A stretch of 44,630 bases of DNA, taken from the NCBI RefSeq assembly GCF_001514205.1, contig NZ_KQ948778.1, forward strand, positions 48,720 through 93,349, given 5' to 3'. The notes beneath the pieces are model-generated. The model was not told the origin of the DNA, ran no database searches, and saw only the letters and a program-made list of their open reading frames with translations. The position numbers were made by a program, and so were the translations under genes. This document shows positions 9,371 to 17,891 of the stretch, piece after piece. Numbering within the stretch: position 1 is the first letter of the stretch; each line of letters opens with the position of its first letter. The stretch is from Streptomyces griseoruber (GTDB taxonomy: Bacteria; Actinomycetota; Actinomycetes; Streptomycetales; Streptomycetaceae).

Positions 9371-10336
9371 ATGACCTGGCTGATCACGGGTGGTGCCGGC
9401 TACATCGGCTCCCACGTGGTGAACGCGATGGTGGGTGCCGGTGAGCGGGTCGTGGTTCTCGACGACCTGAGCACGGGCCGTGCCGAGCGGCTGCGGGACG
9501 GTGTCGTCCTGGAGGTCGCCACGGTGCTCGACTCGAACGTGCTCGACCGGGTGCTCCGCGAGCACGCCGTCACCGGCATCGTGCACATCGCCGGAAAGAA
9601 GCAGGTCGCCGAGTCCGTGGCGCGACCGCTGTACTACTACCACGAGAACGTCGAGGGTCTGCGCACGCTGCTCGACGCCGCGGCCGAGGCCGGAGTCGGC
9701 CGTTTCCTGTTCTCCTCGTCCGCTGCCGTCTACGGCATGCCCGACGTCGACCTGGTCACGGAGAAGACGCCGTGCGCGCCCATCAACCCCTACGGTGAGA
9801 CCAAGCTCGCCGGGGAGTGGCTCGTGGCGGCGGCAGGCGCTCGGTACGGCCTCGCGACGGCCTCTCTGCGCTACTTCAACGTGGCCGGGGCGGCCACGCC
9901 GGAGCTGGGTGACGACGGCGTGTTCAACCTCGTCCCCATGGTCTTCGAACGCCTCGACGAGGGGGAGGCGCCGTGGATCTTCGGTGCTGACTACCCGACG
10001 CCCGACGGGACCTGCATCCGTGACTTCATCCACGTCGAGGACATCGCCGCCGCGCATGTGGCGGCGGCCCGCAGGCTGGTGGCCGATCCCGGGGCTCGGC
10101 TGGTCCTCAACGTCGGCCGCGGCGAAGGCGTTTCGGTCGCCGAGATGATCCACATCATCGCTGAGATCACCGGCCGCGATCTCGAGCCCCGGGTCCGGGA
10201 ACGCCGCCCCGGTGACCCGGCACGGGTCGTGGCGTCGGCGGACCAGGCCCGCGAGGAGCTCAACTGGACCGCGCGGCACGGCGTACGGGCCATGGTCGAG
10301 TCGGCCTGGACGGGCTGGCGGCTGCGGCATCCCTAG
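9371..10336 (+). CDS. galE: UDP-glucose/UDP-GlcNAc 4-epimerase family protein
   Basis: An extended short-chain dehydrogenase that interconverts UDP-Glc/UDP-Gal or the N-acetyl forms through a 4-keto intermediate. The NAD motif GGAGYIGSH is at residues 7-15, the catalytic serine is S117 in FSSSAAVYG, and the YxxxK pair is Y141/K145 in NPYGETK. At 321 residues it is a normal GalE. It follows a strong hairpin and a weak GGAAGG site, so it may have its own promoter or lower expression than the genes before it. The bulk of the protein is typical GalE (DGTCIRDFIHVEDIA). Which sugar pair it uses cannot be read from sequence here. Confidence 0.88.
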   Translation: MTWLITGGAGYIGSHVVNAMVGAGERVVVLDDLSTGRAERLRDGVVLEVATVLDSNVLDRVLREHAVTGIVHIAGKKQVAESVARPLYYYHENVEGLRTLLDAAAEAGVGRFLFSSSAAVYGMPDVDLVTEKTPCAPINPYGETKLAGEWLVAAAGARYGLATASLRYFNVAGAATPELGDDGVFNLVPMVFERLDEGEAPWIFGADYPTPDGTCIRDFIHVEDIAAAHVAAARRLVADPGARLVLNVGRGEGVSVAEMIHIIAEITGRDLEPRVRERRPGDPARVVASADQAREELNWTARHGVRAMVESAWTGWRLRHP

Positions 10337-10342
10337 TCCCTG

Positions 10343-10432
10343 TCGTCACCTTCCCGTCTGGCGTTCGACGCCTGGCACGCTCCCCCACGACGCCACACGG
10401 CCGCCCTTCGGGCGACGACGGGAAGGTGACGA
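10343..10432. repeat. 16-bp perfect inverted repeat around the convergent junction
   Basis: TCGTCACCTTCCCGTC at 10343-10358 is exactly complementary to 10417-10432. The 58-nt loop contains its own small hairpin (CGCCC TTC GGGCG, 10402-10414). It begins just after the galE-like stop and precedes the main terminator. Confidence 0.6.
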
Positions 10433-10454
10433 GGTGACCTGCGGAGGGCAAGGA

Positions 10455-10490
10455 GAAAGGGGCCCCAGGACGACTCCCGGGGCCCCTTTC
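10455..10490. terminator. Bidirectional terminator between convergent arms
   Basis: A perfect 12-bp stem (GAAAGGGGCCCC at 10455-10466, complement at 10479-10490). The A-run before the stem and T-run after it serve both directions. It sits 11 nt beyond the stop of the minus-strand gene. Confidence 0.85.
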
Positions 10491-10499
10491 CCGGGCGGC

Positions 10500-12644
10500 T
10501 CAGCTCTCGTCGAGGAACAGCCGCTCGAAGTGCTTCTTCACCACGGGCCAGTCCCACACCGTCAGCGCGTGCTCCGCCGCCAGCTTGCCGGCGGCACGCC
10601 AGGACTCCTCCGTGGCCGTCGCCTTCAGGAGCTTCTCGGCCGCAGCAGCGGGTGAGGGAACGACCCAGTCCTCCGGGTAGAGGGTGCGGGCGCTGTTGGG
10701 CTTGCCCGCGTAGAACGGCCAGTCGCGGACGACCGGGACGGCACCGCTGGCCGCGCCCTCCATCACACCGACGTGGCAGCCCTCGCGCACGGAGGAGCTG
10801 AGGATCGTACCGATGTCGACGAGCTTGGACGGGACGTCGTCCGTGGGGCCCAGGCGGACGACCGCGCCGGACTCCTCGAGCGGCTCCAGCAGCTCCTCGA
10901 ACTGCTTGAGGTACTCCTTGGTGGCCTGGCTGGTCTTCGGATCCATGTCGCCGCCCACCAGGATCAGCCGGTAGCGCTCGTCGTGCTTGCGGACCCGCTC
11001 CAGGACGTCCACGGCCCACTTGGGGTCCTTGGCCACCTGGCTGATGCCGATCAGGCCGAGGTTGAAGCGGGCCTCGGCCGGCTTCGGCCGGTTGAAGCCC
11101 GACAGGTCCATGGCGTTGTCGACGAAGTGCATACGGGGAGCCTGCTCGCCGCGCAGCACCGGCACCAGCGATGTCGTCAGGTCCTTCACGTGCGGTGCCA
11201 CGAACACGAGGTCGTCGATGCGGGAGAAGTCCGTCAGGTGCGGCCAGCGTGTGAACGCCTCGTAGCTGTGCAGGCGTACGACGATCCGGGTGTCGCCCGG
11301 GTCGATGGTGGTGAGCATGCCGGCCGGTCCGGCCGCCCACTCCAGGAAGACCGTGTCGGCCCAGTCGAGGTGAGGGCGCATCAGGCGCTCCACCTCTTCC
11401 TGATAGTCGCTGCTGCTGTCCGACAGCCGGTCCTTCAGCATCCGCGTGGCCGCCCAGGAGATGCGCTTCAGGTGCTTGTTCGCGGCCAGGTCCAGATAGC
11501 GCAGCTCGACGCCGGGGTGGTCGGCGAAGTGCGCCTTGATCAGATGCAGGAAGTTGTCGTTCGCGCTCGTCGTCACCAGCAGCCGCAGCGGGCGGTCGCC
11601 GGGCAGCGGAGCGGCGGGAACCCTGCGGCCCCGGGGACGGCTGAGCGCCTGGAACGCCTTCGACATGTGCAGAGGGGCGACGAACCCCTCGGCGTCCTTC
11701 GCCAGCGGCGAGGACAGCTGGTCGATGTGCAGCACCCGGTGGAAGTGCAGGAACAGCGCGCGGTTCAACGCTTCGGCCGCCTCGTCGGTCCCGCCCTTGG
11801 CGAACTCCGCGTCGGCGAGCGCCAGATGAGCCTTCACCGCCTTGCCGAGATCGCGGGGGCTGATGCCCTTCTTGATCTCCTGCATGACGGCCTCGTAGTA
11901 GAGGTTGGCCCGCAGGGACAGGTCCGGGATCTTCGCCGCGGCGTCCGCGAGGGTCAGCGCGGCTCCGCTGACGCGGCCCGCCCACTGCATGCCCTCTGCG
12001 ACGTACCGAGAGGTCGTGGCGCGCACCTTTATGGGCATGCCGGGCGCGGTCACGGCGGAGCGCCACAGCCGGGCGCCGACGCCGGAACGCATTACGGGCC
12101 GCGGGGTCGCCGCCCGCACCAGCTGGCCGGGGAGCTGGTCCACTCCACGGCGCACGTCACGGGCGACGGCATGCAGCGGCGGCAAGAGGGAGGAACGCCG
12201 GGCCGTGGTGCCGCCCTGGGTCCGCAGTTCCTCCACTGCCTTCAGTGCGGGCGCGAGCCCGAACTTCGCGGGCGCGGTGCGGTTGTACTCGGCCAGTCGC
12301 CACACCGTGTACACGGCGCCGACGTCCAGAGCGACCAGCACGTCGGCTCTGCGGGCCCGGGAGCGCAGCCAGGAGTCCCCCTTCACCTGGATCCACTGGC
12401 GCAGCCCGCGCGGGGCCTTGCCCACCCGGCGGCGCAGTGCCTGGCTGCGGTGGTGCAGATTGCGCGGCAGCTGGTGCGCCTCGGCCACCGCGACCTTGAC
12501 GAGCTCCTCGGGGACGCCCTCGGCCTCCAGGTGGAAGCTGCCCGCCAGGTGCACGCGGGCACCCTGGGCGTTCAACTTGGCCACCGCGTCGGCGAGCACG
12601 CCGAACTGCGGCCGGGAGGTGGCGACGAGCAGGACTTCGGTCAC
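10500..12644 (-). CDS. Large GT-B glycosyltransferase with uncharacterised N-terminal region
   Basis: A 714-residue cytosolic glycosyltransferase. The C-terminal third has GT4/GT1-like Rossmann features: a conserved RLILVGGDMDPK strand and a donor-binding segment EGCHVGVMEGAASGAVPVV, whose glutamates fit the E-x7-E pattern. The N-terminus (residues 1-45) is also Rossmann-like. The middle (about 120-320) is helical and basic, and I do not recognise it. It starts at a GTG overlapping the stop of the GT4 gene (GTGA), so the two are co-translated and likely act on the same glycan. No membrane segment is seen. Function beyond glycosyl transfer is unknown. Confidence 0.82.
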   Translation of the reverse strand: MTEVLLVATSRPQFGVLADAVAKLNAQGARVHLAGSFHLEAEGVPEELVKVAVAEAHQLPRNLHHRSQALRRRVGKAPRGLRQWIQVKGDSWLRSRARRADVLVALDVGAVYTVWRLAEYNRTAPAKFGLAPALKAVEELRTQGGTTARRSSLLPPLHAVARDVRRGVDQLPGQLVRAATPRPVMRSGVGARLWRSAVTAPGMPIKVRATTSRYVAEGMQWAGRVSGAALTLADAAAKIPDLSLRANLYYEAVMQEIKKGISPRDLGKAVKAHLALADAEFAKGGTDEAAEALNRALFLHFHRVLHIDQLSSPLAKDAEGFVAPLHMSKAFQALSRPRGRRVPAAPLPGDRPLRLLVTTSANDNFLHLIKAHFADHPGVELRYLDLAANKHLKRISWAATRMLKDRLSDSSSDYQEEVERLMRPHLDWADTVFLEWAAGPAGMLTTIDPGDTRIVVRLHSYEAFTRWPHLTDFSRIDDLVFVAPHVKDLTTSLVPVLRGEQAPRMHFVDNAMDLSGFNRPKPAEARFNLGLIGISQVAKDPKWAVDVLERVRKHDERYRLILVGGDMDPKTSQATKEYLKQFEELLEPLEESGAVVRLGPTDDVPSKLVDIGTILSSSVREGCHVGVMEGAASGAVPVVRDWPFYAGKPNSARTLYPEDWVVPSPAAAAEKLLKATATEESWRAAGKLAAEHALTVWDWPVVKKHFERLFLDES

Positions 12645-13990
12645 TTGGCGAGCTCCTCGACAAGGTTCTTGACGGCGACGGACATCAGCGCCTCACGAGT
12701 GAACTGGTCAGCGTGGGCCATCGCGTCGGCGTGCTCCTCGTCGGTCGTCTCCACGGCCATGTGGGCGGCCTTGACGAATGATTCCGTCAGGCCTGCCTCG
12801 TCGATGCCCGGAGCGCCCGTCCACAGCGGATGCCCCTTCAGCACATTGGATGCGTCGTGCTCGACTGCGTGCGCCGATACGATCGGCAGCCCGGTCGCCA
12901 TGTACTCGTACACCTTGCCGGAGGTGACGTACCGGCCGCCGATGAGGACCAGCACCATGGCGTCCCAGCGGGCGTAGACGTCGGCGACCTCGGCCTTGGC
13001 GGCGGGACCGCCGTAGAGGACGCCGTCGGCCTCGGCCTCCTTGAGGATCTCGGCGTGCCGGTTCGCCCCGCGGTTGGCTCCGTTGCCGATGTGGCCACGC
13101 AGTTCGAAGCGGGCGTTCGCCAGCAGCGGCTCCTTCGCCCGAGCGGCCCGCCAGGCGTTCAGGACGGTCTCCAGGTGCTGAACGGTGAAGTTGACCGTGC
13201 CGAGGTAGCCGAAGACCAGACCGGACTCGGGGTCGGGGTTGTGCACGCGGCCCGGCGAGCTGTCCGCGTCGTAGCCGTTGCGGACGACGTGCACGCGATC
13301 GGCGAACTCCGGGTACCGCTTGCGGTAGTGCTCGGCGATGGGATCGTTGACCACCCACAGGGACACCGCTTGGTCGAGGACCTTCTTCTCCCAGCGGCCC
13401 TCCTCGGAGTCACGGGCGAACGCCTCGACGCCGTCGATGACGTCGATGGACCAGCCGTCGCGGAAGTCCACCGCGTAGGGGACCTTCGCCTCCTCCCACA
13501 GCTTCCAGGCCGCGGCGAGGTTCACGTACGGAACGCAGCTGGCCAGCAGCAGGTCCGCCGGCTGCTTGCGGTGGATGCGCAGCACGGCCTGCTCCAGGTC
13601 GTCGCGCCACTCGCCGAAGTTGGGCTCGGGGAAGGCCTGGGTCTGACGGCGGCGGAGTTCGGAGACCCAGCCGTGGGGGTCCAGGGCACGCGCCTCGTCG
13701 TAGAGGCGGATGTCGGTCTCCAGGTCTTCGCGGACCAGCGGCAGTTCCTCGATCTTCACCCTGGGGTCGACCTGCTCGAGCAGGGAGAGGTCGATGCCGG
13801 AGTCGAGTTCCCACGACTCCCGGGCGATGTTGACGACTGTGACGTCCCAGCCGGCCTTGGCGAACTGGTTGGCGGTTTCACGCATCCGGTACGTGGAGCT
13901 CTTGGCGGCTGGTGGAAATCCGATGGCGAGGTAGATGACGTGGGGTCGTCTGCCCTTCGCAGGCGACGCGGGCGAGGGAGCGGATGACAT
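12641..13990 (-). CDS. Family 4-type glycosyltransferase
   Basis: A GT-B enzyme of 449 residues from the chosen ATG at 13990. An in-frame GTG at 14008 would add six residues. Neither start has a strong ribosome binding site; the ATG gives a compact N-terminus leading into HVIYLAIGFPPAAKSSTYRM, the N-terminal nucleotide-fold strand with the small-residue loop. The C-terminal domain carries VFGYLGTVNF and YEYMATGLPIVSAHAVEHDASN, the donor-binding region of GT4. It shares a 4-nt overlap with the next gene. The upstream gene on this strand is the 2-epimerase, 67-85 nt away. The donor could be the uronic acid made by this locus, but that is inference. Confidence 0.82.
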   Translation of the reverse strand: MSSAPSPASPAKGRRPHVIYLAIGFPPAAKSSTYRMRETANQFAKAGWDVTVVNIARESWELDSGIDLSLLEQVDPRVKIEELPLVREDLETDIRLYDEARALDPHGWVSELRRRQTQAFPEPNFGEWRDDLEQAVLRIHRKQPADLLLASCVPYVNLAAAWKLWEEAKVPYAVDFRDGWSIDVIDGVEAFARDSEEGRWEKKVLDQAVSLWVVNDPIAEHYRKRYPEFADRVHVVRNGYDADSSPGRVHNPDPESGLVFGYLGTVNFTVQHLETVLNAWRAARAKEPLLANARFELRGHIGNGANRGANRHAEILKEAEADGVLYGGPAAKAEVADVYARWDAMVLVLIGGRYVTSGKVYEYMATGLPIVSAHAVEHDASNVLKGHPLWTGAPGIDEAGLTESFVKAAHMAVETTDEEHADAMAHADQFTREALMSVAVKNLVEELAK

Positions 13991-14075
13991 AGCGATTGAC
14001 GCTAGCACGCTGATGTGTACAGGCTGTGGGACGTGCGTGACCGACGGTGTGCGCCGGTCGCCTCCCGAGGCCGCA

Positions 14076-15179
14076 TCAGCCGCGCCGGCTGCCCCCCTTC
14101 GCTTCTTCCATGAGGCGGATGACGTTACGTGCCGCGGTGCCGTTGCCGTACGGGGTGCCCGGGTCGTTCGTCGGCACGGGACGGATCACCGTCTCGGCCC
14201 ACTCCTGCGGCGACGGGCTGTGCGGGTCGGGAACGAGGACGTTCCACCCCGTGGCGACGGTCTCCACCCACTCCGTCTCCGGACGGACGGTGGTGCAGAT
14301 GCGTTCCAGCAGGAACGCCTCCTTCTGTAGACCGCCCGAGTCGGTGACCACACCGACGGAGGCGAGGACGGCGGCGACCAGGCTCGCGTAGGGCAGCGGG
14401 CGGCCGACGTGAAGGTTGCCCTGCGCCAGGTCGATGCCGTGCTCCTCGGCACGGGCCACCAGGCGCGGGTGGGCGGCGAGCGCCACCGGCACCGGCAGCT
14501 TGGCCAGCGAGCCGACGATCGCGGCGAGCCGCTCGGGATCGTCGGTGTTGTCCGGGCGGTGCAGGGTCGCCAGCAGGAACGGCTGCGCCGGGTCGATGCC
14601 CTCGGGCAACTCGGGAGCCGGGAACTCACCGGCCCGCACCTGGTCGCGGATGCGCAGGCAGATGTCGACCATCACATCGCCGGCCAGGCGGGTGCGCTCG
14701 GCGAGGCCCTCGTTGGCGAGGTGGCGTACGGCCTCCTCGGTCGGGGCCAGCAGCAGATCGGCGCAGTGGTCGGTGAGGACGCGGTTGTGCTCCTCGGGCA
14801 TGCGCCGGTTGAAAGAGCGCAGACCCGCTTCCAGATGAGCGACCGGCAGATGCATCTTCACCGCGGACAGTGCCCCGGCGATGGTCGAGTTGGTGTCGCC
14901 GTAGACGAGCACCCAGTCCGGCTGCTCGCGCTCGAGCACCGGGTCGAGCGCGGAGAGCACGGCGCCGGTCTGCACGCCGTGGCTGCCGGAACCGACGCCG
15001 AGGTGGACGTCGGGGTCGGGGATGCCGAGGCCGGAGAAGAAGACGTCGGAGAGATCGGCGTCATAGTGCTGCCCCGTGTGCACGATGACGTGCTCATGGT
15101 CCGTCTCGGTGAAGGCCGCCGCGATGGGGGCGAGCTTCACCAGCTGAGGGCGGGCACCGACGATGCTGACTACTTTCAC
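14076..15179 (-). CDS. wecB: Non-hydrolysing UDP-HexNAc 2-epimerase (WecB/WbpI-like)
   Basis: This enzyme inverts C2 of a UDP-2-acetamido sugar through a 2-ene intermediate. It has 367 residues from a GTG at 15179, chosen because the family's N-terminus (KVVSIVGARPQLVK) begins there. The longer open frame to 15416 runs into the next gene. Motifs are GARPQ (residues 8-12), YGDTNST, HLEAGLRS, PEEHNR, LHRPDN and TDSGGLQKEA. E. coli WecB has RPE at residues 10-12, and this protein has RPQ. From memory RPQ is common in the WbpI/WlbD subgroup, which acts on UDP-2,3-diacetamido-glucuronic acid and makes the manno epimer. It is transcribed after the N-acetyltransferase and before the GT4 gene. The family is certain; the diamino-uronate substrate is an inference. 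Confidence 0.9.
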   Translation of the reverse strand: MKVVSIVGARPQLVKLAPIAAAFTETDHEHVIVHTGQHYDADLSDVFFSGLGIPDPDVHLGVGSGSHGVQTGAVLSALDPVLEREQPDWVLVYGDTNSTIAGALSAVKMHLPVAHLEAGLRSFNRRMPEEHNRVLTDHCADLLLAPTEEAVRHLANEGLAERTRLAGDVMVDICLRIRDQVRAGEFPAPELPEGIDPAQPFLLATLHRPDNTDDPERLAAIVGSLAKLPVPVALAAHPRLVARAEEHGIDLAQGNLHVGRPLPYASLVAAVLASVGVVTDSGGLQKEAFLLERICTTVRPETEWVETVATGWNVLVPDPHSPSPQEWAETVIRPVPTNDPGTPYGNGTAARNVIRLMEEAKGGSRRG

Positions 15180-15342
15180 AGAGCAACTCTTCTTCTGGGA
15201 TGGGCTTGGGTCTGCTGGGGCGGTTTCGGGCAGGGAAATGGCTGGCAAAATATTGGACGCGTCAGATCCATGGCAGGTTGCGCTCGGAGCGGCGCATCGT
15301 GTCCGCATCGTGATCGGAAACACGGGTGGACCGGGGGGGGCG

Positions 15343-15945
15343 TCAGACGCCGCGCTCGACCAGCACGCCGTTCTTCTCCTCGTGGAGGGAGCCGGTCCGC
15401 GGACACTCCCAGACACCCGGCTCGTCCGCCCGCTCGACCAGCCGTACTCCGGCCCGCCCGACCCAGCCGATCCGACGGGCGGGAACTCCGACGACCAGGG
15501 CGAAGTCGGGCACGTCCTTGGTCACGACCGAGCCCGCGGCGACCATGGCCCATCGGCCGATGGTGAGCGGCGCCACGCAGACCGCGCGGGCGCCGATCGA
15601 GGCACCGTCGAGGATCTTCACACCGACGGCCTCCCAGTCGCCGCTGCGCTTCTGCTTGCCGTCGGGGTCCACGGAACGCGGGTTGTGGTCGTTGGTGAGG
15701 ACCACGGCCGGGCCGATGAAGACACCGCTGCCCAGCTCGGCGGGCTCGTAGACGAGCGCATAGTTCTGAAGCTTGCAATTGTCGCCCATGCGTACGCCGG
15801 AGCCGACATACGCGCCCCGGCCGATCACGCAGCCCTCACCGAGACGGGCGTCCTCGCGGATCTGCGCGAGGTCCCAGACACTGCTGCCGGCCCCGATCTC
15901 GGCGCTCTCGTCGACCTGCGCGCTGGGCTGGACCCTGTAGTTCAC
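15343..15945 (-). CDS. Left-handed beta-helix N-acetyltransferase (WbpD/WlbB-like)
   Basis: A hexapeptide-repeat acetyl-CoA transferase of 200 residues. Repeats such as AEIGAGSSVWDLAQIREDARLG run through residues 15-150. The segment GPAVVLTNDHNPRS matches the TND..PR signature typical of sugar 3-N-acetyltransferases of the WbpD/WlbB/QdtC group. The GTG start is preceded by GGAAGG. It is the first gene of the minus arm and is followed, after 163 nt of lower-GC DNA, by the 2-epimerase. Acetylating the 3-amino group made by the DegT enzyme would complete UDP-2,3-diacetamido-glucuronic acid. The C-terminal 40 residues lie outside the helix and may bind the acceptor. Confidence 0.88.
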   Translation of the reverse strand: MNYRVQPSAQVDESAEIGAGSSVWDLAQIREDARLGEGCVIGRGAYVGSGVRMGDNCKLQNYALVYEPAELGSGVFIGPAVVLTNDHNPRSVDPDGKQKRSGDWEAVGVKILDGASIGARAVCVAPLTIGRWAMVAAGSVVTKDVPDFALVVGVPARRIGWVGRAGVRLVERADEPGVWECPRTGSLHEEKNGVLVERGV

Positions 15946-16299
15946 TTCTTCGCCTTCCGGTGCCCGGTGTCCGGGCTTCGGGGTTCGGGGTTAGTTCGCA
16001 GCATACGGGCCGACGGCGAGCGGGCCGTGCGAGTGGGGAGCGGATGCCCGGCGGCGGCTACCTACGGAGCGACGTACGGGATCTATGTGACTGATGTCAC
16101 GTCTCGTGGCGCGGAAACGGCTATTGCATGCACACGTCACGCAACGGGATGATCGCTTGAAGCTCTTTAGCTTCTCTTTACGGACCGCTTGTCGTGGGGT
16201 GGGAGAGCGGCGGGGCGAAGAAGGGAAGCCGGGCTTTCAGCCTGGGTGTAAGGGGCATGCACGCGCGCGGCGTGGCAGAACCGCGGGGGGAGAGAATTC
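15946..16299. other. Divergent intergenic region
   Basis: 354 nt separate the minus-strand acetyltransferase from the plus-strand FG-GAP gene and must hold both promoters. It contains a Crp-like site (16087-16100) and a small hairpin GAAGCT-CTTT-AGCTTC (16159-16174) in a T-rich stretch. No coding sequence is apparent. Confidence 0.5.
16087..16100. promoter_or_regulatory. Candidate Crp-family operator
   Basis: The 14-mer fits the reported Streptomyces Crp consensus GTG-N6-GNCAC and is a near-perfect dyad (GTGAC-TGAT-GTCAC). It lies about 200 nt before the FG-GAP start. Function is inferred only from the match and location. Confidence 0.4.
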
Positions 16300-17835
16300 G
16301 TGCTGGTAAACGGCGGGTGGCGGCGCAGTGTCGCCGGGGCGCTGGCGACGGCGTTACTCGGGTTGGGAGTGGGCGGAGGTAGCCAAGCGGTGGCTGCGGC
16401 CGCGTGTGCGGGCGGCACGCCCTCCGATTTCAACGGTGATGGCATCGCAGACACCGCCATCGCCGACCCCGACGCCACTGTGTCGGGCAAGGAGCGTGCA
16501 GGGCTGGTCCACATCGTGCTGGGCGGCGGCAAGGGAGTCGTCGAGATCTCCCAGGACACGGCGAACGTATCCGATGGAGCCGAGGCGGGGGATCGCTTCG
16601 GGTTTTCGCTCGCGGTGTACGACGCGGACAAGGACGGGTGCAGCGATCTGGCTGTCGGTATCCCGTACGAGGATGTCGGCACCGTCGTGGACGCCGGCTA
16701 CGTCCAGATCATCTACGGCTCGGCCACCGCGGTGGGTTCGGAGGTTCCCAGCAGGGGCTTCATCCAGGGCGAGACACAGCCGCTGGGCGGAGGTCCCGAG
16801 CCCGGCGACTGGCTCGGTTACGCGGTGGGGGCGGGCACCTCGACGACGGGCATTCCCTACCTGGTCATCGGTGTCCCCGGCGAGGATGGGGCCGCAGGTA
16901 CCGACATGGGTCTGTTCGGCTATGTCTACGGGACCTCGTACGCAGCGGTGAACGTGTCCCAGGGCAGCGCCGGGGTGTGGGAGGACGAGGAGGCGTACGA
17001 CCGTTTCGGCGCATCTATCGCGGCCACGGACCGGTTCTTCGTGGTGGGCGCACCCGGTGAGAGCGTGGGTACGGTCGGCTTCGCGGGCGGTCTCCAGGCG
17101 TTTCGGCCGGTCATCAACACGGAGGGCATCCCCGATCCGATCTTCGGTATGGGCCAGAACCGTGTTGTCTCGGACGACACCACCGCCGAGACGGACGACC
17201 AGTACGCCACCGCCCTCGCGCTGGCACCCTACCGCCCGTCTGGAGCGGCCACCGTCACGGACGCCATCCTCGCCGTTGGCGTACCGGGCGAGGACGTGGG
17301 CACCGTCGCCGACTCCGGAGGGGTGGAGATCTACCACATCGCGGCAGACGGCACGGTCACCCTCCTCAACTGGATCGAACAGAACGTCGACGGTGTCGAC
17401 GGCGACGCCGAGACCGGTGACTACTTCGGACAGCGGCTCGCCGCGGTGAACACCGCCACGAACGTGGTGAGTACGGCTACGACGATGCGTCTCGCAGTGG
17501 GCGTGCCTGGCGAGGAGTCGACGGCGGGCGCCCCGGAGGCGGGAGGCGTCCAGTTCTTCTCCCTGCTGGGAGCGCCCGGTGCCGCGGACTCGTGGATCGA
17601 GCCCGGCGCCGGCATTCCCGCCGGCCCGTCGGCCCGGACGTACGCGGGCATCAGCCTGGCCGCCGGCACGTCCCTGCTGTACGTGGGTGTTCCCTACGGT
17701 CCGGCTGCGGGGCGTGCGGTGTACGGCTTCCCGTGGAACGCGGCCTCGGGCAGCGCGCCTGCACAGACCTGGAAGCCGGGTGTGGGCGGTATACCCGCGG
17801 CGGGGGCGGCGGCCTTCGGCGCGACGGTCCGCTGA
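16300..17835 (+). CDS. Secreted FG-GAP (integrin-alpha-like) repeat protein
   Basis: A 511-residue protein with an N-terminal Sec-type signal (residues 1-35: RR, hydrophobic stretch, then AxA-like sites near AVAAAAC). The rest is made of about seven FG-GAP blades, each with a D(R/Y)FG or GDxLG-type opening and an (L/V)xVGVPGEDxG closing loop. The first blade carries a Ca-binding-like DFNGDGIAD. Such seven-bladed propellers bind ligands or stabilise partners at the cell surface; no catalytic motif is visible. A GTG start follows a GGGGGAGAGA site. The next gene (LamG/DNRLRE) starts 56 nt later with no terminator between, so both may be on one transcript leading to the RHS gene. Confidence 0.88.
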   Translation: MLVNGGWRRSVAGALATALLGLGVGGGSQAVAAAACAGGTPSDFNGDGIADTAIADPDATVSGKERAGLVHIVLGGGKGVVEISQDTANVSDGAEAGDRFGFSLAVYDADKDGCSDLAVGIPYEDVGTVVDAGYVQIIYGSATAVGSEVPSRGFIQGETQPLGGGPEPGDWLGYAVGAGTSTTGIPYLVIGVPGEDGAAGTDMGLFGYVYGTSYAAVNVSQGSAGVWEDEEAYDRFGASIAATDRFFVVGAPGESVGTVGFAGGLQAFRPVINTEGIPDPIFGMGQNRVVSDDTTAETDDQYATALALAPYRPSGAATVTDAILAVGVPGEDVGTVADSGGVEIYHIAADGTVTLLNWIEQNVDGVDGDAETGDYFGQRLAAVNTATNVVSTATTMRLAVGVPGEESTAGAPEAGGVQFFSLLGAPGAADSWIEPGAGIPAGPSARTYAGISLAAGTSLLYVGVPYGPAAGRAVYGFPWNAASGSAPAQTWKPGVGGIPAAGAAAFGATVR

Positions 17836-17891
17836 CGCGACGACGGACTGGGACAGTCAGCCGATGAGAACACCAGAAGTGGGGGGCGAGG

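Noticed and set aside
6581..10330. 1249-codon minus-strand open frame over the GT2, dehydrogenase and galE genes
   Set aside because: It is a shadow of three well-identified plus-strand genes; long antisense frames are expected at this GC content.
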